Positions 28,701 to 37,502 of a DNA stretch of 64,000 bases are shown one piece after another (the stretch's first letter is position 1; each line of letters starts with the position of its first letter). A model generated the notes under the pieces. That model searched no databases. It saw only the letters and a list, made by a program, of their open reading frames with translations, and was not told the origin of the DNA. The DNA lies in assembly GCF_032854445.1 (NCBI RefSeq), contig NC_088302.1, positions 18,721,338-18,785,337 on the forward strand, in the 5' to 3' direction. The position numbers were made by a program, and so were the translations under genes. Source of the stretch: Liolophura sinensis. Taxonomy: Eukaryota; Mollusca; Polyplacophora; Chitonida; Chitonidae.

Positions 28701-31700
28701 AAGCACTGCAATGAACTGGAATTTATCGTTTTCCGTCGCCGCCCTCTCAGAGATGTAGTACAAAGGTAAGATGTTTATTATCTCACGTCAACAAGGTGTG
28801 CTAGCATCAAAACCTTATGATCAGAAAGACGATCAACTCAGTTTTGGATTTCCTGCAAAGTCAAATTACCAAGGCTGCTTGGGTGGATTTATGAAGATGG
28901 GGAGCCAGATCTGTGGTGGCCAGGGAAGCATGGGGATGGAAGACTAACCAAGGCCTTGGTGATGTACAGAGATGTCACTGGCACCAGGGACATGAGAGTC
29001 CAGACCAGACCACCTGCTATAGTCTCAATACCTCAGTTACTAGGCACAGATTCTCCATTCCAACTGCACCACTTAATGAGCCTGTCTTTGTACATTATTC
29101 ATAGCCAGATTCCAGCCTTCAGACAAGGGAACTGGGCCAGAATTTTTCTGTGAGGCCAGGAGCTCGTAGCCAAGCCTACATGTGTCTTTCTTGCTGGATA
29201 ATGTAATTAGAGTCAGCCTCAAGGTTGTCCGCGGCAGTCTCGAGACGGGAGCGGAACAATGGACCAAGGTGTCATTTACACTGGCTCATAGCTCCTTTCT
29301 TCATCCATTCAGATGCGTTTTACACATTGCATAACATAACACCTTGAGCAAACAAAAGAATTTGGTTGAATTTTCATGCAAACAACAAAAGGCCCTAAAA
29401 AGACTAAATAAGAAAATAGAAAAGTACCTGATGCAACAAATAAAATGTGAATATATTTTACAATATTTGTACATTGTAACCAAACGTCATTTAGTACCCA
29501 GAATTGTAATTTTGTTCATTTATTAAAATTTTTTTATTTAGGCCATTGATTATTTAAACATGCAATATTTGTCTTTTGGCATTTACAGGTGCCAAAGGGT
29601 TGAGTATCAGTAGGACGTTCCATCAGAGGACTATTTGCAACATTACAAACAACTGTAAACCTAGCGCACACTGACAACACTTGTCGAAAATCGGATTTTC
29701 AAATTCAAGTGTCAAATGATCCAAAAAATCGATTACCTGCACACGAGCACCATTTATTGCCAATTTTTGAAAATTCCAGTAGCGAAAGACGGTCAAATGA
29801 TACGTTCATGGTCATGTGACCCCAAAAGTGTTGTCAAAAAGTGTAGTTTCCATTTAGTATGTACTCATATGACATTTACATAGACGCTGATTGGTTGGTG
29901 TGAATGACAACGATCTCACAAGATCCAAAATGAAATCTTGAGCCCGGCTCATCTGTTTCTAGATTTTTTGTTGCACAAAATTAAACAAGTTGAATCTTTG
30001 GATAAAGTGTTCCAGATTTCTTCTTGTTGGTTACCCACACACAAATAAATTCTGAGAATTTTTTGTTGCCTGGATCAAAGAAATATCGTTTTTGACAACA
30101 AATGTTGTGTGCTTGGCTTTACTCATGATGTAAACTCTCCCAACGTTGCCTTGCAGAAAAGTAACACAACAGTGCATCTAATTAACCTTATGTTGGAACA
30201 AAGTATAACCACATCACATCAAACACAATGGTTAACACTTTGTATAAAATTGATGACACCTATTATATATATCTCACTATATCACTATTTTACATGTTGG
30301 CATTGACCCAGACTTGAGCAGTTTCATTTTCGAATCAACAACTAGCACAACAGTGAACTGACATAAGAGTTAAATTATGACCCAATTTCAGGGGTCTCAT
30401 TTGTAGTATGAGAAAATGTCAAGAAAGGTGTAATATCTTGATATTTTATTGCTAGACACACCTATACCTTTAGTCCCCTTATGCAATTACACACATGTAA
30501 ACATCAAATAGTTCAAGGTCACATGGTACCAATAACTTATCCATAGATCATGTACAATGACACTTACGGCTTAACTACACAATAAATATTTTACACACAC
30601 ACACATTTAATAGCCTAATCAATTTAACAAATTATCTCATAATTCATATTCCATGGTTTGCCTGATTTGTCAAAGATCTGAACTGAGCATTATCATGTCT
30701 CTAATGCCTTTCACATCATCGTCAACTGCAATCAACACCAGCTTTGCAAGCTTCCACATTTTATGAATGGTGCTTGAAATACGATCTAAGTACAAAATCA
30801 AGTGGAAGAGAAAAAGATTCTTCCTTTTGCAACTAAGCTATCCATAACCTTGAACATATCTATTCATAGCTTTAAGTACCCATGGGGTACAAGTATGCAG
30901 CTTAACTGTACACATCCTATTACAACTGCATGTAGGTTAACAGTTAATAGCAATGACCGAACACCACAATACCAACAAATTCACAAAAACTTCACAGTTT
31001 CAAAACAGATTCACTCATTTCAAAACCACAGCACCTAACCAGTAAGCTTACATTTTCACAAAATCAATACATGAGCTAATTTTTGCTGTAGAATTTCGTT
31101 GCTATGGATGCTGGTGGTGGTGTGGTCTGAGGTCAATACATTCCCTCTGCATGCAGCCGTGGTTCTGCCCAGAAGTGGCAGGCTGAAAAGAAACAGTATT
31201 ATAGTGGCTGTTGTCGTCGGAGATTAAGGAAAAGGTAACCTACCTTCTCCAGCTGCTGTCTGGTGGGGGCGACAAGTAGGCCGAGCCATAAGGTGAACAG
31301 TCAACCTGAGCTGTGGTCAAGGAACAGACTAGTCTCCAGAGTACATGGGGTAAAAGGCTTATACAAGTACCACAGCATAAGTCCCAGTAAATTTATATTT
31401 TCAAGAAATATAACATATGTACACACAAAGACTATCGAAGATATGGAAAAAAAAATTCACTGTAGATATATCTTTACTCACTGTACTGGTGCCAATGTTA
31501 TGGACTAAATAGGGAGTCTTTATTTATACACACAGGAGAGTTATATATCAGTGAGTGCAATAATGTGTGTGCAACATGTCACTGTATTTGCAGGTTTCAC
31601 TAAACATGTACTCAAGTTATGGGGTGTGGAGGTATTATGACAAGCCAACTATAAAATTTTCTGGAACCAGAGTCCAGCATTATATACTGGTATGTCAAAG

Positions 31701-34700
31701 GATATATTAATGCCCACAATTACAGCACACAGTATAAAAATAGCAGGTACACGACATACATGTATTTGTCAACAAGTATAGCCAATAATATGCATTCAAC
31801 AGAAAACATACACACATATTAAACATAGATGTACATAAACTAAATAAATTACAAGGTTCTATACACAAATCCATGTGTATCAATGTGAAAAGTGCAAACT
31901 TAGATTAACATTCTAGACTAATTTCTTAACATCAAATACAATGTACAAAACCCAAATGTAAGCAATTTAGCACCCTCCAGTACATTAATCTGATAACCCT
32001 TTCCAAATAGATGTACATGTAGTTTACACTTTTATCTACATGTAATTTAATGAATGTGAAAATTTCAGTGTGACCTTGGTATTAAATTATTAAAATAACT
32101 GTGGATTTTTTTTAAACTTCACAAGAACGAATCAAGGACATTCATACATAAAAATCATACAAGCATTACAAACTACATGTTGTCACTGTGTCAGCGCATG
32201 GATAAAATATGTAAATGAGAAGAAAACAATTAGAAGAAGAAAGCATTAGAATGAATGAATGAACGGATGCTTTGCGGTTTCACGTCGTATTAGACACAGC
32301 AACAGACAAAATAGCATACCACTTAGGTCAACATATCCATACCATATGACAACAAGTGTCAACATACATGTACATATAACATGAAAATATTCTTTAAACA
32401 GTTTGGCATTTAAAGCTGAACACAACTAAAAATCCATAATAATTATCTTAAAGAGATGTAGACAGACGTAGATGACTCCAGTGTATCAGAGTATAATTTT
32501 TCCAGGATAGACAGTATAATTTCTCAAAATATGCCTATGTACATAATCACCACTGACACGTGAAAAGATATGAATGACTGCATGACTGTAGGAAATAATC
32601 TCACAACATATACGAGGTGTAACTTCATGCATCTGTTCATGTATGTACAATTTGTGCATATACAAGGACCCAAGTTATAATTCAATTTACTTATTTGTCA
32701 CATCTGGGTATTGTGGTATACTCAAAAATATTGCATTTGTATTGCCGCCATAAGGCTTACGGATGAAGTTTCAAATTTAATGCCATAATTTAAATAACAT
32801 CAAATTGCTCGAAAGTTTATCGTATACAAATCTTGGACTAAATCAATACATTATTCAACATTACAATATGTTTGTGCTCAAGCTTTTATCCAAGTGTTAA
32901 TATGTTGTTGTATTTGTTTGTTAAAAAGAAAGATGATTCTGACATACAATACCATCATATGCATGAGCTTTTTGTTACACATGCAATCTCATAACTTTTT
33001 AACAACACTTTCATAGGACATAACCCTCAGGCACTACATGTACTTCATGACCAATTTAAATCACATTTTCATGTTCATCACAACATAAAAGGGAGATAAC
33101 TGACCCCACCCAAGATTACCCCTCCCCTCAGCCTCTACACAACAAACACACCTCATCCTTCTCTCTCTTCCTCATGCTGGTCAAAATGAGGTCATGATGT
33201 TGATACAGAGCCATTTATCAGGGTGTCAGCTGTGCACAGCAGCCCAGCCGACCAGTAGCTAGTCTGTCTAGAGGGTAATGGCTTTATAGCTCAAGATACA
33301 GGTCAGACGCCCAAAGCTAGATCAATATGAAGTTAAGGGCTAAACACTGGCTGTCTATATACAGCTGACCAAGGTTGTGTGTCCTAAATACATGAATCTG
33401 ACCTGGTCAGCCACACCACTGACCTCACTTTTATACATGAACACAGAAGAGGTAGCACAGGAATACCTCAGCTCATTACCAAGCCACTGTTACCAGGTAT
33501 GCCAGATGTTCCGCAGAGAGCAGACCTACCTGCATGGCATGCGAACACATGCTTTAATATAGCTAAATGGCCATCAAATATTTATTATACAACATTTGAT
33601 TATATGTACATGGATTTATGCGCGAATAATGAAATTCATGTAGCAGCTGGCATAGGGCAGATGATGGAGTGAACGCATGCGTAGGTGTTCATTACACATG
33701 TATGTTATATGATCATATGAATAATCGTGATCATTTAACCATTCAGACTCAATTAACTTCCAAAAAAAAAAGTGAGTCAATGCATGTCTGAACCCTTTAC
33801 AACCAGTGAAAACATACGCAGGTGAACTATATACAAAACAAGCATTAAGAAAGTAACCAAATGCCTTTGAAATACACGTCCTCACTAGCTTAAGCTGTCA
33901 GAAGACTTGCCATTCTAAGTTTACAATAAAACAGAAACACAAATGGAAATAATTTCGTTAATTTTTAAAACTGTTGAAAATTTGAACTTCGCCTGGCAGC
34001 ACATGTACACGTGTTATAAAAAACAAAAAAAACAAAAAAAAAAGGTTTAAAATCAATACACAGCTGAAACCAATACAGCCTGTGAAATCATACAAAACAA
34101 GTTATTCGTAAGCGAACATTTAAAGTGAACATTTAATACATGAACCTGTATATATGTAGAATGTACACCTTACTTGCCCTAAAAATTCGCTGTTTTGCCA
34201 GCAACTTGTGGATGGCCGTGGGTTTCCCCCGGGCGCTGCGCGGTTTCCGCCCACCGTAATGCTGGCTGCTGTCGTACAAGTGAAATAATCTTGAGTACGG
34301 CGTAAAACACCAATCAAATAAATAAATAAAAATTTTCTTGAAAAGTATACATTTCTAGAGCCAAGTAACAGTTAAATAATAAATATTATTGTGGAGCTGA
34401 AACAAATACTTTTTCTGGCATGGTGATATTATTCCATGTTCCAATAAAGAACTCAGAACAACTTCGTCATGGACAAAATCTCATGTCAAACACAGCATCA
34501 CTGTTTTCAGATAAGTACTTGATTATCAGTTAAAGCAGACAATGTTTCTTAATTCAGTGTTGCTGTGATGCTGGTTCAGCTAGATCAGCCTACGTGCAAT
34601 GGTGACCTCTCAACAAATACTGAGCAAAGAACAATACATATTATTCTGAATTTCCCACCAGAATGGCCTCTAGTTGAATAAGGTATTACGCTCATTATGT

Positions 34701-37404
34701 CAAGATATATCCCTAATGACTAAAATGCATTTTAATGCAACTCAGAAATAGGGAAATTAGGGATCAACAGGGAATTCCCCCACAGATGTAAAACAACCGT
34801 GTTTAAAAGTAATATTTTTTTTTCCAAAACCACATAAAAGCCTGTGTATCTATTGTATCACTGTCTATGAGAACCATGTAACTACACTTACATGTTCATG
34901 AAATTTTTTTTTTTTTTTTCAACTCATTTTTCCAACTTTTCAATGAATACATGCTTACTCATACAAAGCATCTTAAGCCTCAATTCAATACACCTAAAAT
35001 GCTGCTGACATGAAAAAGTTGTTTATCACGTCATATTCATGGCATCACAGCACTATGGGCTGCAGAGTTTTGTTCATTAGGCATATTCATAAATATCAAT
35101 GTTCTACACTGAAACAAGATGCTGATGGGTTTTTCACACTAAAATATTGTGGCAGTCCCAATGGGATGACAAATTACAGCCGTTCATCATGTAAAAGCTT
35201 TAAAAGGCATGATTCACACATTCATGAGTGCGTTATCTAAAATTATGATAAATCACCAATAACTTAATCGGAAATGTAAAATTCTTATATATGTCCTTAA
35301 TCATATAATGCATTGTAAGAAAGATAAGTCTGTTTTAGAACTCACTACCACTGGCATTTCAAAAAGTACTTATCTATGTCAGCCAAACAATTTCAATATT
35401 AAAGCAAGCATGCAACTACATTTATGTGATCTGGAAATTCTTAGTCTAAATCCAGGACTGAACTTTTCTTCTGAAAACTGCTGGGAAAATATACGTGAAA
35501 TTAAAATAAGTATCAATGAATGTCAGGGTCAGAGAAATTTAAGAAATACTGACTTATGTTTCACTGTAACAAGATATGCTTTATGGATTACAACTCTGTA
35601 GGGATAAGACATGTGTTCTGAGTGAATCTGTGGGTGTGGAGATTACGTGATATTCTAAAGTCTAACATGGTAATGAAAGGATAATGAGCTCTCCCAAAGG
35701 GGAAAATTTGCAGGCTTAGGCAAATGGCGGGATTAAAACTAGTCCCTGACAATGTCACGGACTTCTGTCATCAACTCTAACTGCCATCAATTTCTTTTGT
35801 CATATACCCTAATTCTTCAACTTTTTCAATCACCAGTGCGACCAATATTTTGAAACATTCTAAGAGAACTATGGGGTGTAGAGAAATAATTTGCACAGTT
35901 TCATGAATCTTGCAACTTTAGTGACACAAACAAATGATTTTTAGCATCATTTTCATAATTGTATTCATAAATTTCACTGATAAAAGTGCTTCAGTGCTTG
36001 AAAAGGTTGAAGATTTATAGCACATGATATCTACATGTACAATTGGTCTTATCATGAACGCATTATTCTGTATACTGTCAAGTTATTTAACAAGGTCATA
36101 AATATATTAGGTGAATATTCTCCAACATACGGTGAAGTCACATCAACTGAAAGCAAAATTTGCCATTTTTTATACATCAAAAAATGTAGTTTTCAGTGGT
36201 TTTTGACCATCTTACATGCAGACACTTGTTGCTCAATGGCCATGGGAAGTAACATGGAGAAAAATGAGAGAACTATTGGTATTCAAGTTTTGGTGAGAAA
36301 GGTAGAGCTCTAATACATGTCTTAAAAGAGTTGGTGTTAGACTGTCTAACATTCCAGCTCAAGGATAGATAATAAGTATTTGACTTCGCTGGTGCCTTAC
36401 ATCGTCTGGCTGGAACATAATTGTGCAATGTGATTATGTCACAATGGAACACAGAATAGTGAGTGACATAAACCGAGCACATGAAGTACAAAGCAACATC
36501 TGGTATACTTAATATCTGCCTTCTACAAACACAATAACATAAAACATAAAATACTACCCCAAAACAATGCTGACCTAATTTCCACCTGCTGATTCATATA
36601 GATGAGTCTGCAAGGGGCATTCAGTGATCCCATTTTTGCTGTGTCACTAATTAATCCCTTTACATTTCAAAGGATACCCTTTTGTCGAATGGAAAAGGCC
36701 GTCTGTGAGCCACTTGACGATTTCTGTCTCGATGCATTCTGTCAACAAGAGACTGTCGCCCTTGCTTCATATCTTCTAAGTTATGAAGAGCATTCTGTGG
36801 GAAAGAAACGAAAAGGAAAAGGTCACGTTTGGTTGATACACTAACACTATGTCCTCTCAATAGTCGTATAAATGTCAAAAATGAGTGGGATACCGGTTTA
36901 TTATTATGAAAACATGCCCAGCGGAAGTGAGTTGTGTTGGCGACTTGTCATTTACAACAAGTGGCAGCCATGTTCGTGGCCGATGCACTCAGCAATAAGT
37001 GCACGGTACAGCCAGCAAAACAACATACCTGTAAATCAATGGAATTCGTCCCAATCTGATTAACATTCGGTAATGATCCTCCCCGGTACGCTCCAAGATT
37101 CTGTGACAATTGTAAATGATGTTTCTGATACGCTACCTGAAACAGACAGCGTGGAACAAAAATGAAATTATATATGATTGCAATGGTTTTCGTGGGTTGC
37201 ACAAAATTTTTGACGACACGCGCTAGCCTGTCAAGCGACAGTGACGGTGGGCAGTACATCGACACAGAAAATGCCTCCTACGCCGAAACCTACCCGTGAT
37301 ACTCCAGACACTTCTCGCATTATGGCCTCAAAAGCAGCCGTTTCTTCAGCCTGCTTTTGCGTATGTAGCGCAATTTTCTCGCTAAACTTCCGAGGGTTCG
37401 CCAT
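1586..37404 (-). CDS. CRTC: CREB-regulated transcription coactivator (CRTC/TORC), 3'-partial, ten coding exons
   Basis: CRTCs are cytoplasmic-nuclear shuttling coactivators. When dephosphorylated they enter the nucleus and bind the CREB bZIP; SIK-family kinases and 14-3-3 hold them in the cytoplasm. Joined exons, 5' to 3': 37404-37294, 37136-37029, 36794-36678, 31305-31244, 7950-7859, 7256-7183, 6550-6507, 5578-5224, 3192-2944, 1798-1586; 1425 nt, 475 codons, all phases compatible. Family hallmarks in order: [20 protein letters not shown] (CREB-binding domain), [89 protein letters not shown]. Vertebrate CRTCs continue for about 100 residues after this point with the transactivation domain. 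No matching exon is seen in 1-1585, so the gene leaves the window on the left. Paralogue assignment is not attempted, since invertebrates usually have one CRTC. Confidence 0.96.
1799..2943. other. CRTC intron 9
   Basis: AT-rich spacer of 1.1 kb between exons 10 and 9. No ORF of note, repeat or RNA gene was recognised. Confidence 0.6.
2944..3192 (-). CDS. CRTC: CRTC exon 9: Gln/His-rich exon
   Basis: Residues 322-404, 249 nt, phase 0 to 0, acceptor CCTGTAG and donor GTTAGT. It opens [20 protein letters not shown] and runs into Gln tracts (345-348, 351-354, 356-362), a His-rich patch and a Ser/Asn stretch, then [16 protein letters not shown]. Family members are also Gln/Pro-rich here, with poor positional conservation. 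The Gln tracts are mixed CAG/CAA/CAR codons. P390-S395 (PQIHIS) resembles a PxIxIT calcineurin-docking motif. Confidence 0.9.
3193..5223. other. CRTC intron 8
   Basis: A 2.0-kb intron. It contains a 16-bp direct duplication (GCAGGTAGTGATGTCA twice, 3410-3440) and, near 4247-4290, one end of a family-B MITE (CAGTGCTTGAAAAAAGGGTG). No further exon was seen, and phase 0 is conserved directly between exons 8 and 9. Confidence 0.55.
5224..5578 (-). CDS. CRTC: CRTC exon 8: SLPDLTN block and Pro/Ser-rich region
   Basis: Residues 203-321, 355 nt, the longest exon. The AG giving the right frame is GACTAG|C; the CAG five bases upstream would be out of phase. It encodes [20 protein letters not shown], matching vertebrate [21 protein letters not shown]. 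Ser235 corresponds to the CRTC2 Ser275 region (SIK/MARK-type site). The rest is a Ser/Pro/Gln-rich, presumably disordered, section containing [11 protein letters not shown] and [13 protein letters not shown]. Donor GTATGT, phase 0. GC is well above the surrounding intron. Confidence 0.94.
5805..5935 (-). mobile_element. SINE family 1, 3' half
   Basis: TTTACGCTGTGCTCAAGAAT, CACTTATACGACGGCGGCC and GGAAACCCACAACCATCCGC are the 3' body and tail in reverse. The tRNA-like head is missing (5'-truncated). It lies in CRTC intron 7. Confidence 0.85.
6507..6550 (-). CDS. CRTC: CRTC exon 7: SRPKSCEVP microexon
   Basis: A 44-nt exon, phase 0 in and phase 2 out, encoding [14 protein letters not shown] and two bases of Asn203. 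RPKSCEVP is invariant in CRTCs (vertebrate [13 protein letters not shown]). The acceptor is TTTTTAG and the donor GTGAGT. The vertebrate PGINIF, a possible calcineurin-type contact, is replaced here by PNINSD after joining exon 8. Introns on both sides (551-7182 side and 5579-6506) show no other coding signal apart from one SINE. Confidence 0.92.
7183..7256 (-). CDS. CRTC: CRTC exon 6: linker ending WDPKK
   Basis: 74 nt, phase 1 in and phase 0 out. It reads [25 protein letters not shown] and aligns by position, and by the final W-D-x-K-K, with the vertebrate segment ending QAWDTKK/PWDAKK. A nearer CAG|GCTGATG acceptor gives an immediate stop, so the upstream acceptor in a (TTG)n-rich tract ending GTAG is preferred. 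Donor GTAAGTG is strong. The linker itself is poorly conserved in the family. Confidence 0.85.
7859..7950 (-). CDS. CRTC: CRTC exon 5: SIK/14-3-3 phospho-switch
   Basis: Last base of codon 133, residues 134-163 and one base of codon 164; 92 nt. The acceptor is CCTTTCAG and the donor GTAAGA. It reads [19 protein letters not shown]; joined to exon 4 the sequence is [13 protein letters not shown], essentially the 14-3-3 and SIK target surrounding Ser171 of mammalian CRTC2. Ser136 is the equivalent residue. This is the main cAMP/SIK-regulated switch of the protein. Intron 5 to exon 6 is about 600 bp. Confidence 0.95.
8139..8594. repeat. 41-bp tandem repeat, about ten units
   Basis: Units built on ACAATGGACATATCCACCAT plus AATGATGATGTACTTATAGTT recur at about 41-bp spacing, diverged from one another. 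Tandem duplication within intron 4. One unit near 8511 is interrupted by a 31-bp insertion. Confidence 0.85.
8511..8541 (-). mobile_element. 31-bp SINE-tail insertion with 10-bp target duplication
   Basis: AGTGAGTGAGTGAGTGCTTA and GGTTTTAATGT interrupt a tandem-repeat unit and are flanked on both sides by CGCCATAATG (8501-8510 and 8542-8551). Reversed, it is the GTTAAACCC-(CACT)n type 3' end also seen near 41.74, 47.55 and 49.08 kb. Interpreted as an extremely 5'-truncated retro-insertion. Confidence 0.65.
9041..9053. repeat. Poly-C tract (13)
   Basis: Homopolymer of 13 C in intron 4, prone to length error. Confidence 0.9.
10010..10812. other. GC-richer island with open frames, no recognised product
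   Basis: Composition here is clearly above the intron average and several frames stay open. On minus, an acceptor-like GATCTCTGCAG near 10281 precedes [20 protein letters not shown] and about 38 more codons before a stop. A second minus frame at about 10542-10800 reads [20 protein letters not shown] with a hydrophobic stretch. Neither joins CRTC exons in phase and neither resembles a family I know. Could be an orphan exon, conserved regulatory DNA or an old mobile-element relic. Confidence 0.25.
11839..12675. mobile_element. TIR element E, interrupted by a second element
   Basis: The ends are GGGCCATATCTAGAAA and, reversed, GGACCATATCTAGAGCC, flanked by GTATGC on both sides as a possible target duplication. 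A partial second copy of the right end (TTTACTGGTAAACCAT ... GGATCTAGGTATATG) lies at about 27085-27185. No transposase is present; the only small frame inside is [18 protein letters not shown]. Confidence 0.6.
11874..12455. mobile_element. Inner inverted-repeat element nested in element E
   Basis: TTAAAGGGGAAGAAAACCAT at the left is mirrored by ATTTTCTTCTCCTTTAA at the right, and both boundaries contain TTAA. This fits a piggyBac-type non-autonomous element, about 580 bp, inserted in element E. The interior has a CCAATGAGAG word and moderately high GC around 12050-12200. Confidence 0.5.
14756..14805 (-). mobile_element. SINE family 1 tail fragment
   Basis: TTTATTTATTTGATTGGTGT and TTTTACGCCGTAGACAAGAA are the reversed 3' tail, about 50 bp only. 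Confidence 0.75.
15786..16032 (-). mobile_element. SINE family 1, near full length
   Basis: Reading in reverse: a tRNA-like head (the plus strand ends GCTAAACCCCTCTGCCATGG), a B-box-like GTTCAAGTCCAGCTCATGC, the body GGTCTGCAACAACCTGC, and the 3' end ATTCTTGAGTACGGAATAAA. About 245 bp. Confidence 0.88.
16974..17115. repeat. Short tandem/dispersed repeats
   Basis: GTCATCAAGAGGCTTGGGG is present in about three tandem versions around 16996-17050. GAAGAATAGG next to a GTCTCATCATG word recurs at about 16974 and 17095. A minor local amplification. Confidence 0.6.
18503..18603. repeat. 40-bp inverted repeat (hairpin-forming)
   Basis: The left arm starts GTTACATGGTTACTCAGTGA. The right arm reversed starts GTTACAGGGTTACTCATTGA, and both continue TAGGATA. 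Arms of about 40 bp enclose about 20 bp. Probably a small foldback element. Confidence 0.7.
18731..18776 (+). mobile_element. SINE family 1 tail fragment
   Basis: GAGTACGGTGTAAAACACCA followed by AATGAATAAATAAATGAA is the canonical 3' end, forward orientation. Confidence 0.75.
21155..21405 (-). mobile_element. SINE family 1, full length but diverged
   Basis: TTTATCTGATTAGTGTTTCA, TGACAGCAGCCAGCATTATA, TTCCACGTACAACTGGAGAG and GGTGAGATGCTCCTGAGTCA follow the full-length order in reverse. Many substitutions suggest an old copy. Confidence 0.82.
23034..23251. mobile_element. MITE family A copy 2
   Basis: The left end CCCTAATTCTTCTAAAATTT is mirrored by AAATTTTAGAAGAAATAGGG at the right (25-bp TIRs, one mismatch) and flanked by TA on both sides, as for Tc1/mariner-type insertions. 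218 bp, non-coding. Confidence 0.85.
25282..25438. mobile_element. MITE family C copy 1 (right end decayed)
   Basis: GGGACCAATTCCATAAAGTC at the left and the interior words CCACCTCATGCAGGTTATCT and CCTAAGCATGGTGACA parallel the 40.25-kb copy. The right TIR is not recognisable. Confidence 0.65.
25545..25649 (-). CDS. Orphan exon-like segment inside CRTC intron 4
   Basis: A 105-bp minus-strand stretch bounded by a good acceptor (CCCATTCTGCCACAG) and a donor (CAG|GTGACA), open in phase 0-0: [20 protein letters not shown] and [14 protein letters not shown]. The frame stays open upstream to [10 protein letters not shown]. Composition is Ser/Thr/Pro/Gln-rich, like CRTC linkers, and GC is raised. 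The phase does not fit between CRTC exons 4 and 5 (phase 2), except through an upstream acceptor at GGTAG|G paired with a weak donor. It may be an alternative exon, an exon of a nested gene, or chance. Confidence 0.3.
27085..27190. mobile_element. Right-end fragment of element E
   Basis: CTTTTACTGGTAAACCATAT, CACTTGTTAGCTTTAATACA and AAATGGATCTAGGTATATG parallel 12541-12675. The rest of the element is missing. Confidence 0.6.
28627..28644. repeat. Poly-C tract (18)
   Basis: Homopolymer of 18 C in intron 4; length is probably unstable. Confidence 0.9.
31090..31182 (-). other. CRTC: Possible alternative CRTC exon just after exon 4
   Basis: Sixty bases past the exon 4 donor a strong acceptor (CTGTTTCTTTTCAG) opens a frame that continues exon 4 in phase 2: [21 protein letters not shown] and about 24 more codons to a stop. 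Inclusion would end the protein after the SSWR block, before the SIK site. The reading resembles no CRTC sequence, so this is an inference from splice signals only. Confidence 0.25.
31244..31305 (-). CDS. CRTC: CRTC exon 4: [12 protein letters not shown]
   Basis: Residues 113-132 plus two bases of codon 133, 62 nt. The reading is [20 protein letters not shown], matching vertebrate [20 protein letters not shown]. Acceptor choice: an AG six bases upstream (after CCACAG) would break the frame from exon 3, whereas AGCTCAG|GTTGAC preserves phase 0. The donor is GTAGGT (phase 2), so the Arg codon just before the SIK site is completed only after the large intron 4. Confidence 0.92.
34195..34334 (+). 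mobile_element. SINE family 1, 3' half
   Basis: GCCAGCAACTTGTGGATGGC, CCGTAATGCTGGCTGCTGTC, CTTGAGTACGGCGTAAAACA and CCAATCAAATAAATAAATAA. This is a clean forward 3' end with an AAAT tail; the head is missing. Confidence 0.88.
35807..36016. mobile_element. MITE family B
   Basis: ACCCTAATTCTTCAACTTTT at the left is mirrored by AAAAGGTTGAAGATTTATAG at the right. About 210 bp. The outermost bases are shared with family A, so the two probably use related transposases. A separate end fragment lies near 4250-4290. Confidence 0.65.
36678..36794 (-). CDS. CRTC: CRTC exon 3: basic VDR...HRRPFPFDK block
   Basis: Residues 74-112, phase 0 to 0. The acceptor is TTTCCCACAG and the donor is GTATCC, a weaker site. 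It encodes [20 protein letters not shown], matching the family block [20 protein letters not shown]. The block is Arg-rich, as in vertebrate CRTCs where basic residues here contribute to nuclear import. The donor falls after Lys-Arg. Exon 4 follows after 5.4 kb. Confidence 0.94.
37029..37136 (-). CDS. CRTC: CRTC exon 2: SLPNVNQIG block
   Basis: Residues 38-73, phase 0 to 0. The acceptor is a pyrimidine-rich GTCTGTTTCAG and the donor is GTATGT. The translated block [14 protein letters not shown] is nearly identical to the vertebrate family. Ser58 within GGSLPN aligns with the first regulatory serine of CRTCs (Ser64 in CRTC1, Ser70 in CRTC2), which is known to be phosphorylated by SIK/AMPK-class kinases. 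Intron 2, to exon 3, is 234 bp (36795-37028). Confidence 0.95.
37294..37404 (-). CDS. CRTC: CRTC exon 1: start codon and CREB-binding domain
   Basis: This exon encodes residues 1-37. It starts [18 protein letters not shown], the conserved N-terminal amphipathic helix that mediates tetramerisation and binding to the CREB bZIP. An in-frame ATG lies 18 bp upstream (it would add MSFSAI). The inner ATG is chosen because the family motif NPRKF normally follows within a few residues of the initiator and MANPRKF is a natural start. The exon ends ...GVSRVSR-type sequence at CGG followed by donor GTAGGT (phase 0). Intron 1 is only 157 bp. Confidence 0.95.
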
Positions 37405-37464
37405 GATGGCTGAAAACGACAACCCTTGTTATGATTCGGGCTATGCAGGGGGTCCTGATAGACT

Positions 37465-37475
37465 CCAACCAATCA
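37465..37475 (-). promoter_or_regulatory. Inverted CCAAT box upstream of CRTC
   Basis: On the minus strand the sequence reads GTGATTGGTTGG, with an ATTGG core (CCAAT at 37469-37473 on plus) about 65-70 bp upstream of the CRTC ATG. This fits an NF-Y site in a TATA-less promoter; no TATA box is seen nearby. The transcription start is unknown, so this could also be in the 5' untranslated region. Confidence 0.4.
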
Positions 37476-37502
37476 CCGACGCCATGATAGTCAGATGATG
37501 GG

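Larger units (their letters stand above)
7951..31243. other. CRTC intron 4 (about 23.3 kb)
   Basis: This giant intron separates SSWRR from TSSDSALH, inside codon 133. It contains a 41-bp tandem repeat (8.14-8.6 kb), poly-C tracts, a nested TIR element (11.84-12.68 kb), SINEs, MITEs and scattered GC-richer islands (10.0-10.8, 19.5-19.7, 22.2-22.5, 25.5-25.7 and 28.9-29.3 kb). Only the 25.5-kb island has good splice sites around an open frame. Stretches not listed separately are AT-rich and show nothing recognisable. Confidence 0.75.
31306..36677. other. CRTC intron 3
   Basis: A 5.4-kb intron. It contains a SINE tail remnant near 32256-32300 (GAATGAATGAACGGATGC followed by a TTTCACGTCGTA word), a forward SINE at 34.2 kb and a MITE at 35.8 kb. 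The rest is AT-rich with A/T runs at 34018-34045 and 34905-34920; no exon recognised. Confidence 0.6.
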
